DNA of 64,000 bases from Cokeromyces recurvatus (taxonomy: Eukaryota; Mucoromycota; Mucoromycetes; Mucorales; Mucoraceae): assembly GCF_025118155.1 (NCBI RefSeq), contig NW_026251401.1, positions 124,001 through 188,000 of the forward strand, read 5' to 3'. Of the stretch, positions 13,256-24,748 are shown piece after piece. Both the position numbers and the translations under genes were made by a program. The notes under the pieces are model-generated. The model saw nothing but the letters and a program-made list of their open reading frames with translations, made no database searches and was not told the origin of the DNA. Positions within the stretch are counted from its first letter, which is position 1; every line of letters begins with the position of its first letter.

Positions 13256-14460
13256 CACTTGACAGGTCAGATCTGTTATTGGCTTTATTTCATTATATTT
13301 TAGGTAAAGCTGTATAACATTATAGCCTTTTATTGGCCTTTGCATTTAAAATAAATGCTTTTTTATTCGATATATTTTGTCATCTTTAAAATACATTTAC
13401 TAATGGAGTTTGTATTGTTTTTTTTAAAAAATAGTTTGATTTGTCTTTATTTATTCCTTTTTAGGATAATAATGTAGATAATAGATATAATGCATAATAA
13501 AAAAAATATATACACGCTGCGTATAGACAACGATGAGGAAAGGATAGCTAATACTTGTAATATAGTAATGAGGATATAGCCATATCTTTTTTTCTACATA
13601 TCAATGAGGAATCATTAAATTAGTATCAGTAGTAATAGATTAGTATAGGTTTACATTTATTACTTACTATCAAAAAAAAAAAGTTCTTTTTTAATTCTAT
13701 ATGTTAATAAACAGAGTGGATGTTGTCTTCATATACCTACCTAAACAAAAAAATATAATAAATATCTAATATCACAACATATCTATTCATCATATAAAAG
13801 AGTTATAGTATAGTTTACCTATTACTGTTTTTAATTCCAATAATTTATAATGGGGCTTTACTAAAGAATATGTTTTTTTCTTCTTCTACATAAAATAACA
13901 TATACCTTAACTTTAATAAGAATTATTCAAAGATTATAACGTATAATTTACCTTTACTTTTATCAAAAGTTTAATTCAAAGAGACAAGGAGAAACTGCAG
14001 ACTAATAAAGAATAGAAATAAATCAATTAAAATGTTAAAAAGCTATAACTTTAAGTTTGTTTGAGAGATAAAAAAAAAAAGATACAGTCATTGTTCGAAA
14101 ACCATAGATCATTTCTACTTTTCAATATTACAATTAGAATTAGAAAATACAAAGATTAGATTTACTACTACTATATATAATTACATATTCCAGCGAAGTG
14201 TTTATACTAGATATAAAATAAAAAGAAAAGTAAATGAAAAAAAAATAATGGACAAGAAAAAAAAAGAAACAGAAACAAAATCAAAAACAAAATGCATAAT
14301 AAATTCATATTGAGACATTTGATTCATTTGTAATGTTTTACATACAAACTAGAGCCCTATAAATAACAAGTCTTTTTGTTGAGATCAAGCTCATCATTTT
14401 ATAAAATATAACTCTTTATCTCCATTATTTTACCTTACTTATCTTTAACCATTAATAATA
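13256..14460. other. Element interior, promoter side of the accessory gene
   Basis: AT-rich, non-coding as far as can be seen. It should contain the promoter of the gene starting at 14461. Confidence 0.5.
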
Positions 14461-15702
14461 ATGTTCAACTCATCTGTAAACAATAAGCGTCATAGAACTT
14501 TACAAGAAAGACTAGGAGGCCAAGCAAGCAGCATCAATAGAACAAACGCTGTACAAATTAGTGTTCCTTCAAGAAATAATAGGGACACTGCCACCATGAG
14601 CTCTAACAATATCAATAATACTTTGGTTGAGCAACTGAAGCAAGATAATGCTAATCTTTCTAATCGATTAGCCAATTGTAAGCAACAAATTGGTCAACTT
14701 ACTTCACAATTGCAAATAGTATGTAATACTTTAGAGCAATTGCAACAGGAGCCAGCATCTTCTTCTGTATTAACAAAGAATTCGATTGATCACAGAAAAG
14801 ACATTAAGGCAATTGGGGTAAATTTAGTATATATATCAATAAATAATATTTACTGATTGATCTATTGATTCATAATAGAAATTGATAAGAAGTCGTTTAG
14901 TGAACTTGCCAGAAGAATGTCCTCAATTTAATTATCAGAGGACTTTCATGGATAAACTTAATAAGCCAGCTCGTTTAGCGATGATGGAGTACGGAAGAAG
15001 ACATGTCGGAAAGTATCCGGTGTCGGATGTAGCCTTGCATAGAATACTTTCTGACATGTTCAATAATAAGAAGCGAGAACTGAAAATGCTACCAGAGCAA
15101 AGGGTAGCAAGAAATACCAAAAATGCTACAAGAAGCATTAAGGATGCTGTAAGTTTTAATAAGAATAAAGTATATATTTATATATAAAAGTAATTATATT
15201 TATTAACATATTTACCTTCATTATATGATATCCTATACATTATTGCTCTTGTCTATATCCTCTATCCATTCCTTTTACTAATAGAAACTTGCTCGTCGTT
15301 TAACTGTAATACAAAAGAATTGGGATACATATCCTCAAGCATATCAAGAGGATCTGGAGAAGTTGATGATTGTAGGATGGATGTCTGATGAAGAAGAAGC
15401 TGGCGAAAAGAACCCTGATGGTAGTAAAGTTATCAAGGTTATGCGTCCTTCATTCAGAAGTGAAAGGGTAATATTAGTTAATTAAAAAAAAAAAAAAAAA
15501 AAAAACTTACATTTTCCTCCTTCATACATAGTTTAACCAACTAATAGATGACCTTGATGATCAATGGAGGAACCCTGAGGATAATGCATCAGGAAAAGTT
15601 CAAAGGAATAATCGTTTGAACCGAATATATTCAGAAGAAGTTATACCATTTCCTAGACATCTCAATGAAGCTGATTTTCCTGCTTGGGCATTCAATTCTT
15701 AA
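14461..15702 (+). CDS. Accessory coiled-coil protein of the CACTA element
   Basis: Four exons (14461-14817, 14879-15148, 15285-15467, 15532-15702), all in phase 0, give 326 residues without a break. Residues about 57-95 form a predicted coiled coil (heptads in LVEQLKQDNANL to LQIVCNTLEQL), preceded by a basic, Asn/Ser-rich N-terminus. The middle is strongly basic (KKRELKMLPEQRVARN, KDAKLARRL), and the C-terminus is acidic then tryptophan-containing. I recognise no named domain. Position inside the element, opposite the transposase, and basic-plus-coiled-coil character resemble the role of the plant accessory proteins TnpA/TNP1, which bind subterminal repeats, but there is no visible homology to them. 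Unlike the transposase next door, this frame is intact. Confidence 0.75.
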
Positions 15703-15853
15703 TTTTTTTTTTTTTTTTTGAAAATCAAATAATAAATATAAAATGTAAAGATAATAGTAAACGTAATTTGATAGCATATGAAAAAGGATATATTTTGTAT
15801 TATAAGATATAAAAAACATGAATAAAAAAGTTGAACATAAGTATAAATAGAAG

Positions 15854-15906
15854 CATAAACATAGACATAAACATAGACATAAACATAGACATAAACGTAG
15901 ACATAA
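15854..15906. repeat. 12-bp tandem repeat between the two element genes
   Basis: About four copies of ATAAACATAGAC lie between the stops of the accessory gene and the transposase, possibly in the overlapping 3' untranslated regions. Confidence 0.8.
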
Positions 15907-15925
15907 TGATAATAAAAAAAAGGAT

Positions 15926-18900
15926 TTACATGCCAATTGTTCTTCGAGGCAAAGGAAGTACTAAAACATTGCTATCGATATATGGAGCAAGTGCGACACA
16001 GGTATGTATTTGACAAAGTGGTAAAATGGATAAAATACTGTCGGCTTCAAATTCATTTTTCCATACTTCAACATTATGAATATCAAAAGAAGAGAACTGA
16101 TTAACAGAAGGCTTATACCAACGAACAAAAGCAAAGAAATGCTTTTTAACAACAGGAGGTCCAAAAAGATTATCATTGTTAGGGAAAAATACTTCATTAG
16201 TAAAAAAATAGAGTATTTTGCCAACTCTAAAACATCCGTCTTCTAAAGGAACCATTGCTTGAATATATGCGCCTCTGTCTGTTCTACTTTCCATACATCT
16301 AAATAGTTGCCCTGCCAAGTTGACTCTATCGAACTTTTGAATTTGATCACTAATGATGGCTGTGAGATATGAGGAGGGAGCATTATCAGTAATCTTCTTG
16401 ATGGTAAAGCTGGCACTATATACAGATCGGTAGAATTCATATAGATAATTATAATGATGATTATTCATTATTATAACTTTTCTTGTATTTAACGGTAATG
16501 CTGAAGGAGGTAAAGGTTCACTACCAGTTAGAATAATGCCTGTATTAATTGAACTAGTAAGGAAAGTTTCTAAATCAAACAAATAATCTTGGCCGTTGCT
16601 CCTTTCTTGGTGTAATGAGTTATTATCATTTCTATCTAATTCTACCAAATCTTCCATATCTTCATCGTCCAAAATCAGTTCATCTTGTTTAAATTGCTCA
16701 TTTGGGATCAAATGTTTCAATACATTCATTATAATTGTATTGCCTTTTAATGAATCAGGAAGCATTTGTAAGTAATCTTGAACATGGACTTGCTGAAGAA
16801 ACTTTTCCATATAGGTGAACTCGAGTCCTTCTTTAAAATTGATATCAATTTTTTTGATATCACCATTGGCACGTTCGAAGCTATATAACCAAGTAGAATA
16901 AAGTGGCCCAAAATCATAAATTGTTTGTTGTAAATGTAGATGCATATGCATATTTGGTGTTATGAAATTAGGACCATAGAGGTCGACATTGTTTTTGATA
17001 AATTCTACAAGTAAATTATGAGCTTCGTTAACTTCAGATACAGTTATTGTTGATGATGCAAGTATCTGATTAGCCATTACAAAACGCAACCAGTTCATCA
17101 TATGCTCACCAATTAAACGTCCTTTTAGAAGTATAGCAGAATAAACAATTGTCCATGAACGGAACTCATCACCTTTGAAACCAGAGAAATTAGCAGATAT
17201 TTTTGAGCTTATTGTCGTAAACTGAGGAGGAACAATCAGTTTTTTTGCATCTACAGCCATATCTGCTAAATCTCTGTTTGTCAAGTAACATTGTGAACTG
17301 TTTGGCTTTTGTTCAGATTTCCAAAAATCTACCATTCTTTTGGCCGTACCAAGGTAAAGGTTATGGAGCCCATCGACTATGGAACATCTAACGACGTCAA
17401 AATAACCAAGTCGATGGAGCTCACTCCAACGTACACCATACTTCTTTTCGATCGTTTTACGTTCCGTTAATGTCCTTGCATTTCTCCAAAGAAGGGCTTG
17501 CTGATAGTTGGATTCTTTATCACGAAGTGACCATGTTTCGTAATCAACGTTGGCAAAGCATCTCAATTGGGGACGACCCTCTTGTGCAGGAAAAGGACTA
17601 GAACATTTATGGCAAGGAAAGGAAGAGTTATACCAGGTGAACCACAAGTCTTTTTAAAGCTGGCAGGTCACAGTTCACAGTCATCAAAGCACAACGGATT
17701 ATTTGCCCTGTGGACTAGCAAAGGTCTGCATTCTGACGCCCTCAAATAGTTCAAGTAGCTCATCCACCATTGGCTTCAGAAAATGATTGACGTCAGAAAT
17801 AGCAGGCTCCGAAGGTCCAGGTATTAAACCCACAAGTATCATATTATGTTTCTTGAACCTTTCGTCACGAGGGAGGTTGTTTATGATGAGGTATATGGCA
17901 CCGACATGATAGTTCATCCCTTTTGTGGGAGTGAACCAGTCACGTTCAAACTTAGCATTAAGAGCCTTTCTCGCAACAAAAGGCTCATTTTCACCATCCT
18001 TTTTGAATTCTTCAAAAAATGCACCATCATAGATATCAAACATGAGTCCATCAACTTTAGTTCGATTTCTCCAATGTTCAATCTTCTCCTCAAAATGACG
18101 GCGCATAAAAAAAGTTTGTAATGTTGACTTTATGGAATTGTATACATAACGTTTAAATGGCTTGATAGTATTATTAACACCTCGAGTAAATAATGGTGTA
18201 TTACAACTTGTCTTTGAACTAGCATATGGTTTAAATACCATATTGTTGCAATTTGTGATCAATCCATTCAAAATATCTTCATAATTATAGGTGCAATTAC
18301 ATTTGGTACAAACAATATACTTTTTGATTCCTATTGTATAAAATTGATAATAAAAAATATGTAACAGTCAATATTAGGAGAAACTAAAAATAGATATTAA
18401 TACTATACCTTTAATTGCGAAGTTAGCATTTATTTTGGCTTTAATTGTAGATAGCTTTGTAGGAAATGTATAATTGTACCCAAGCAAAGCAAAAACGGCA
18501 TTCATAAACTTTAAGAAAAGTTCAGAGGAAGAAACAGATAGATTCCAATTTGAAGAATACAAGAAATATCATTACAAAGTAGGGCAAAACTTCATTTGAA
18601 CTGATGTTCAAAAATTGTTCATGTTGAGTAGTATTATCATTATCTAATTAACAAAAAATAAATGTCAAGCCATAATATTATAATTATTCCAAAATATATA
18701 CCTTCTAAAATCTGTTCATCAGCCATGTAATCAAAATCATCGATATTATTATGGCTGTTAATGCTATCAGCAGTAAGATCAACCTGCTCATTATTAGCAT
18801 CATAAAATATTTCTTCTGTACAGCGATTAATAACAATTGATTCAATAAAAAAAAAGAGTTTTCAGAGATGGTTCATTAGTTTAAATACTTTATTAATTAT

Positions 18901-19081
18901 AATATATCATTTTGCTATAATAATGTAAACTTTGCATACCTTCTTCTACAACAATGGATTGCTCATCAATTTGCTTGTGAGCACGAGCAGTATGCCTATG
19001 CACTACTAAGTATCCTAGCTCAGTAGTAGAGCATGTTGAGCATCTACATTCTCTTTGGTCTTTACTTAACGAGTTGTACAT
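15926..19081 (-). pseudogene. Tnp2-type (CACTA/EnSpm) transposase, frameshifted
   Basis: Exons read from the minus strand: 18940-19081 (true ATG at 19081), 18702-18815, 18409-18643 and a long last exon 18330-15926. The N-terminus has a cysteine cluster (CRCSTCS) followed by a basic RHTARAH. The fourth exon opens with KKYIVCTKC and then carries the family signature blocks: HWRNR, IYDGAFFEEF, VGAIYLIINNLPR, LVGLIPGPSEP, then SELHRLGYFDVV and DGLHNLYLGTAKRM with the conserved D-x-x-H-N. Four one-base breaks interrupt the frame: near 18550-18560, at 17697-17708 (A run one short), at 17647-17660 (A run one short) and at 17636-17645 (T missing). Each is repaired by one base and family motifs continue on both sides, so decay is recent or the consensus is wrong. 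In this family it would excise and insert DNA by a DDE mechanism. Confidence 0.8.
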
Positions 19082-19775
19082 GTTAACATAAAGAGAAAAA
19101 AAGGTTATAATATTAAATTAAAAATATTAATCAGATCAAGGTAATATATAGGCAAATAATTATTAACTTTTAAGTTAGTTCAATTTCAAACGCTTCCTGT
19201 TATGACTGTAGTTGTATTTACAACTAAGTTAATAGAAATAAACTATAATTTATTAAATAATGAAGAAGCTATTCAAATAAAATTAGTGTATTGTACTTCA
19301 AGGCATTGCATTCATTCAACATTCAGTTTTAATAATAGTCATGGTTATAGTATTCAAGTATTAATAATAGTTACATGCATTATATTATGTAACAATAAGA
19401 TTTCAATAGGATTATGACTGTTATATTCAATTACATAATTATTTATACAAGTCATACATATTATATATACAACTACAATGTTGAATATTGTGATTTAATA
19501 ACACTTTAGAGAATGATCATAATAGTAGCATATAAATAATTGGTATTGGTTATAGCTGGAATATTCAATGTGAATTAGTATCAACGCGTTACTTACTTCA
19601 AAAATAATAATTTAAAATATTTCATTTCTAGTAACAGCAATAGCTCAGGGAGAATAAAGATAAAAATATATCTTATTGTTAAGCAGAATTATTCAGAGAT
19701 AATGTTTATGTATAATGCTTTATAATACCAGCAATCATTTTTCCAAGTCATATTTTTATTAATATCACTTACCTT

Positions 19776-19814
<39 letters not shown>

Positions 19815-20939
19815 AGATAAATAGCCATTGTCATTTTTTCATATTATTTTTTCTTTTGTACAGTTTTTATATTGTTTTTCTTTCAAGGTTTTCACAAATT
19901 TGTCTTTTCTAATTTCTAGTTCCTTATCTTTTGCATCCAAAGCACTTTCCGTCTGTATTTAAATTTAGCATGCACTAAAAAAAAAAATTGTAACAGTAAA
20001 CGCTTACGTTTTTTATTTCTTTTAATTTCAAAATAAAATTATAACATCTACTCGCAATGAATTAACAACGACTTCACACATTGTAATTAACTAACAATGA
20101 CTTAAAGCTACCTATCACCAATCAATCTGTGCTTTAATGTTTTTTATTCAATTTATAATTAACAATGGAACGATTTTATTATAAATTGCTAAAATGTTTA
20201 AATAGAATTTAGGATGCAAAAAAATTACATTATAAAAAGTAGAAAAGATAAATCAGTTAAGAATATTATAGTAATACTAGCAAGTCATTTCAATTAAAGA
20301 ATCCATTTTATAAATGTAAGAGAATTACTCAATGGGACAGTTGTCATCAGGCATTAGCAACAATCTTATTTGCAAATTTAACCATTGCGATGTCTTTTTG
20401 TATAGTCTATAACTTTTATTTATTTATTTTTTATTTTAAATATAAATAAATTATATTTTTATAGACGCATTATTATGTTCAAAGCTTTAACGAATTTATT
20501 TAAAGCGTCTTTCAGCAAATTAATAGAAAAAATATTCACCTTTATTGTTGAAACTTTTTAATGTACGTTAAATGCTCATATAACATGCTTATGCCCTCTT
20601 CTAAAATTGAATAGAATATATTTTATAACAAAAATAGGTACGCATACTTCACGACTTTGTTGTAAAAAAAAAAAGTAACAAGATTAAAAAAAAATTATCA
20701 CTATGCATATTTAGCCAATCACAATTATTGAAGGGATTATCAATAAAATTCAATTTCATTCTCAATAAAAAAATATGTAAACCCCAGAAATTTGCATTGC
20801 ATGTAAGCGAAAAGTAAACTTCAAATGATAATAACTCGATGAATTCTTGACCAAATAAATAAAATAAATACATTCTGAATCAGAAAAAATGTCGCTTTCA
20901 GAAGATATAATTTTTTTTAATTTATTCCAACTTTTCGAA
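19082..20939. other. Element interior, 5' side of the transposase
   Basis: About 1.9 kb of AT-rich DNA with a 37-base A run at 19777-19813. It holds the transposase promoter by position. No further gene is supported. Confidence 0.5.
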
Positions 20940-21012
20940 AATTCTTGTAAAAGGTCACCTTTTACAATTGTGAAAGGTCTACTTTTACAAACATTTAACA
21001 ATTGTGAAAATA
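20940..21012. repeat. Right subterminal repeats of the element
   Basis: TTTTACAATTGTGAAA-type words occur at about 20957-20973 and 20996-21010, and an AAAAGGTCACCTTTT palindrome at 20949-20963. They are shorter and fewer than at the left end. Confidence 0.65.
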
Positions 21013-21028
21013 GACTTTATCTGCAGTG
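20994..21028 (-). repeat. Right terminal inverted repeat of the CACTA element
   Basis: It ends TTTATCTGCAGTG, the exact inverse of the left terminus for 13 bases, and is followed by the TAA duplication at 21029-21031. Confidence 0.85.
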
Positions 21029-21452
21029 TAATAAAATAGAATGCATGACTTACATAATAGCTATTGAATTATGTAACCTATATTCTGTCTCTTAGTGTCC
21101 TCTTTTTTTTTTTCCAGTACTTTAAACAAAATTTCTAATTATGTCTTTTTAGAACGCAGCGTCACTGTCGGACATTTTTGTTCGAGACAGAAATAAACAT
21201 TTAAAAATTCTTGGACGCGTAAGTAGGAAATATCCCACAAGTTAAGAAAAAAAAAAAAAAAAAGATGTAGTAGCTTGACAACATCGCTCTCCTAACATTG
21301 GAGCATAGCAGTCTTGTACACCTAGTAGGCAATTTACTATTCTGTTTTTCTTATTTTTTTATTTTCTCACTTTACTTGGTGTTTCAATATTTGTATTCCA
21401 ATTTCTTTTTCATATTTGTTATTACGCACATTTAAAATAAATTATTATTACC

Positions 21453-23273
21453 ATGGGATTATATGAAGAAATCAAAGAAGGTAATTAAAGCTTATACCTA
21501 GATAGGAACTTAGTTATTGACTCTTCTATTCATTACCTCTTCTGTAGAAATTCACTCTTCACTTTTAAGTTTAACAAATAAAAAAGAAAAAATAACTTGG
21601 AATGCTTTTATTCAAGATATACAGCAGACAATCCTTAGCAAATACAATAATCAAAATATCGATTCGTATAAAAAAAGCTGGAAACATTGTTTTAAGACTG
21701 CAGCTAAATATCTTGAATTACAAATAGATCACCACCAGCGTAAAGAAGGAGATAAATGGAAGGAACTGATAGTAAACAGCCTCAGTACATACACACCTAC
21801 CCAAATTTCAAGCATTAGAACTACGTTTTCTAAAAGTACCTCAACTCTTGAATACCAGAAAATGTTAACTAATAGTGACATTATTCTACTTCAAAATAAC
21901 CATAATAAAATTACCAAAAAATGGTCTTTGAGCTCTGGAAGAAATGTAGAAGACGTTTTGTTCAATGCATCAAAATGTTTTAAATTCGAACAGTAAGTAT
22001 TTTTGATTATGAGTATAACTATATGTTTTCTTCTCTTTATCCTTTTCTTTATGTACCTCTTCGTTTTCTTACAACTACTTTTACTAACCTTTATACAAAT
22101 ACCTGTTCGTCACTAACATTTTATTAGCCCTGGTCATTCTTATATCCTTGATTTGAATGATGAGGTTTGGAAGAATTATTTTTCAAGTGAAGAGATGGCT
22201 GAACTTCACTCTCATAAGGACAACGCTCTAATCGAGCAGCTTCCTATTGAATTAAATGAGATGCTACAGAAGTTAAATGGAAAGGTAAAATGGAATGACT
22301 AGATATATCCTTTATTTTATGTTTTTCCTTATTAACGTTTGATCTTATTGTAGGCCACATTTAGGGAGATTTATGACGTATATCAGAATGTTGAAGCTGA
22401 CCCTGTGGAGGATATAGACAAGTTCTGGATTAAGCAAAGCATCCTTAATTATGTACTATTGTTTGTTGACAGTGACGAACATGATGATTATGGGAAAGAA
22501 CAGGACTTGTTGCACGGTGTTTACGGCTTTATCAAGCAGTCTAAAAGACTGAGCAAAACTAAAGTTATATCGTATGTAAACATGTTATATTTGTGTTTAA
22601 ATCAGTTATTTGACTAGTCTACTTTAATAATAGAAACACTGGAAGTCAATCCTCTGCTGACTGCAAGAATAGTTTGAGATCAATCGGCTCAATTGACAAG
22701 ATCTGTAAACAAGCTCCAGGTGATCGTCCCGACCTTTGTTTCACCTATTTATCAAATGAAATTGGGTGTCTTGAAATTGGTTTGACCAACCGTGGCACCA
22801 ATGGTACAAAGGAGATCAATGAAAACAATATCAAGATACCTATAATGCTGAAAAGCTTTCATTACAGAATTGCAACTCAATACAATATTTCAGCTAATAA
22901 AACAAAGGTTATTGGTTTCATTATAAGTGGTAAGTTAGAATTGGAAATCAATCAAGAAAGACAATGTTAACCTCATTGTATCATAGGAATGTATATATCA
23001 GGATTGGTAATGACATTTAATAATGGCTCAGTTTCGTTGATATCACGATCGAGACGAATGAAGATGCCAGAAACTGTAGCTGAAATTCCACTTCTTCTTC
23101 CACCTGTGTTGAAGCTCATATACAACGCATCTCAAACTATGAAGGGAACAATCGACTTCATCAAGGAAATCTTTTTAAATGTTTCCCTTGATGAATTAGA
23201 TGTACCATATTTCCCCCCTTGTTTTGCCGTTTGTAATTTAAATAAGAAAAGAAAAACTTCAATAAGCAATTAA
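21453..23273 (+). CDS. Unrecognised six-exon gene with PD-x...E-x-G motif
   Basis: Exons 21453-21480, 21548-21992, 22128-22284, 22354-22571, 22634-22929 and 22987-23273 join in frame to 476 residues. The first coding exon is only 28 nt. I do not recognise the family. The N-terminal half is polar and helical (TNKKEKITWNAF, SWKHCFKTAAKYLEL). The fourth exon encodes an acidic helix region. The fifth encodes GDRPDLCFTY followed by EIGCLEIG, a spacing that recalls the PD-(D/E)xK nuclease fold, although the terminal K is missing. The last exon is hydrophobic then basic (KKRKTSISN). The gene lies 424 bp outside the right end of the CACTA element, so it is not part of it. Intact splicing and frame argue for a functional gene. 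Confidence 0.7.
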
Positions 23274-23838
23274 TTTATTTTTTAAAAAATTAAACTTATC
23301 TGAATCATTTTTATAAACAGTCGTATTATAATGTTTTTAAACAATGGTATTAAATAATGAAGTTGATATAAATGTCGTTCATAGCATTCTAATCTAAAGT
23401 GACATATAATTTTATTAAATGAAAACCCATGGTACTTGAAATAACTCACAGCTTAAATTGATTTAACATGTATTAGAGTAAAGACACAGTAAATGAATAT
23501 TATGACAAATCTGCTAGGCTATGTGAAGAAAAACTACATTGTCCTAAAGAAACTTAATTCTAATGAGATCAATTTATTGAATAATTGTTACCACTAAACT
23601 CATGTTAGATTATTTCTACCAAAACATATAAATACTTTGAAAGATTTAAATTTATTTAATTAAAGCACAATTCAAATAGACTTTTCTTTAATTATATATA
23701 TTTAACATGAACCCCATCAGCTTTATTTCACATTCATTATCTAAATAATAAGTCTCTTTTCGTTTCAAAGCAATATACTTTTACTTACAGGAGTAACCAC
23801 GTGAAGGTAAAGACTATATACTCCCAAAAATTATGTAT
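23274..23838. other. Intergenic, no gene seen
   Basis: AT-rich DNA between the unrecognised gene and the 99-bp repeat. No supported feature. Confidence 0.55.
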
Positions 23839-23839
23839 G

Positions 23840-24122
23840 CTACTTCATCATCCTACGTCTGGAGTACGAAGACCCAGTAGAGGAAAACGCAGCATCCAAA
23901 TCTCACATAATGAGTAACAGTCCCCCAGATCCCAAAAGCTACTTCATCATCCTACGTCTGGAGTACGAAGACCCAGTAGAGGAAAACGCAGCATCCAAAT
24001 CTCACATAATGAGTAACAACCCCTCAGACCCCAAAAGCTACTTCATCATCCTACGTCTGGAGTACGAAGAAAACGCAACATCCAAATCTTACATGATGAG
24101 TAAAGGAAAACGCAACATATAA
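23840..24122 (+). repeat. 99-bp minisatellite, nearly three copies, open in one frame
   Basis: Copies begin CTACTTCATCATCCTACG at 23840, 23939 and 24038, exactly 99 bases apart; the third is shortened. Because 99 is divisible by three, the repeat keeps one frame open and would encode a 33-residue unit (SYFIILRLEYEDPVEENA...). GC content is clearly above the surroundings. No start context, splice sites or flanking domains make it a convincing gene; it could be a fragment of a repetitive protein gene or a simple expanded satellite. Confidence 0.85.
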
Positions 24123-24514
24123 ATCTCTTTTAAAAATAAAAAGAGGGATAACGTCACCTTTTTTTTTTTTTTTGAAATTACGGTGCCTCTTTAAAAAACG
24201 GTCATAGATTACGAATTTTTGCAGATGTAAATTAATAAATTACAACCGCCGCACCTTTCTTTTTTGAAAAAAAAAGCACGACACTCTTTTTTTTTCATGA
24301 ATTGTGGGATACCATCTTCCCAAGTACAGTGCGAAATTTCTATTACTTGGCAAGAATTTCTATTGGACTTGAGAAATTGGCCTGGCTTAGAAAAAATGCT
24401 ATTAGCCAAAAAAAAAAATGAATTCTATTTTTATTTTTCAAAAATTCTATTTTCAAACGCAAAGTACTGTAAAAAACGAAATCGACAAATTTGGAAAACG
24501 CATAATTTACACTA

Positions 24515-24545
<31 letters not shown>

Positions 24546-24563
24546 GAAGTATAGAGCAACTGG

Positions 24564-24618
<55 letters not shown>

Positions 24619-24748
24619 CGCTTTTTTATTTATTATTATTGTTTTTTTTCTTCTTCTTCTTCTTCTTATACATTTACTAATAATATATAATTTTTAACAA
24701 TTAATATCAGTCATTATTACATAATATTAAAGTTGTACATAAAACAGA
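24123..24748. other. Intergenic with long T and A runs
   Basis: A T run at about 24523-24545 and a 50-base A run at 24567-24616 (the longest in the window), then a TTC-rich tract. Two overlapping short open frames here consist largely of low complexity. It also holds the promoter of the PUF gene. Confidence 0.6.

Larger units (their letters stand above)
13029..21028. mobile_element. CACTA/EnSpm-type DNA transposon, 8,000 bp, both ends present
   Basis: The two ends are inverted copies: CACTGCAGATAAA matches for 13 bases without gap, and similarity continues for about 35 bases in all. The element is flanked by a TAA duplication. Behind each terminus lies an array of short repeats around ACAATTGTAAAA, like the subterminal repeats that bind the accessory protein in plant CACTA elements. 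Inside are a Tnp2-type transposase gene on the minus strand and an unrelated coiled-coil gene on the plus strand, converging with 223 bp between stop codons. The terminus, duplication length and transposase family agree with each other, so the class is well supported. The transposase reading frame is broken in several places, so the copy is probably non-autonomous unless the breaks are sequence errors. Confidence 0.85.

Noticed and set aside
15631..15936. Minus-strand open frame rich in Cys-Leu repeats
   Set aside because: It is the translation of the 12-bp ATAAACATAGAC repeat in another frame, overlapping the transposase end.
19202..19417. 71-codon frame inside the transposon
   Set aside because: No match to any element gene; AT-rich chance frame upstream of the transposase.
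24264..24690. Two overlapping open frames near the 50-base A run
   Set aside because: Mostly Lys/Phe low complexity; no domain, no splice context. A transposon fragment was considered but no motif could be named.
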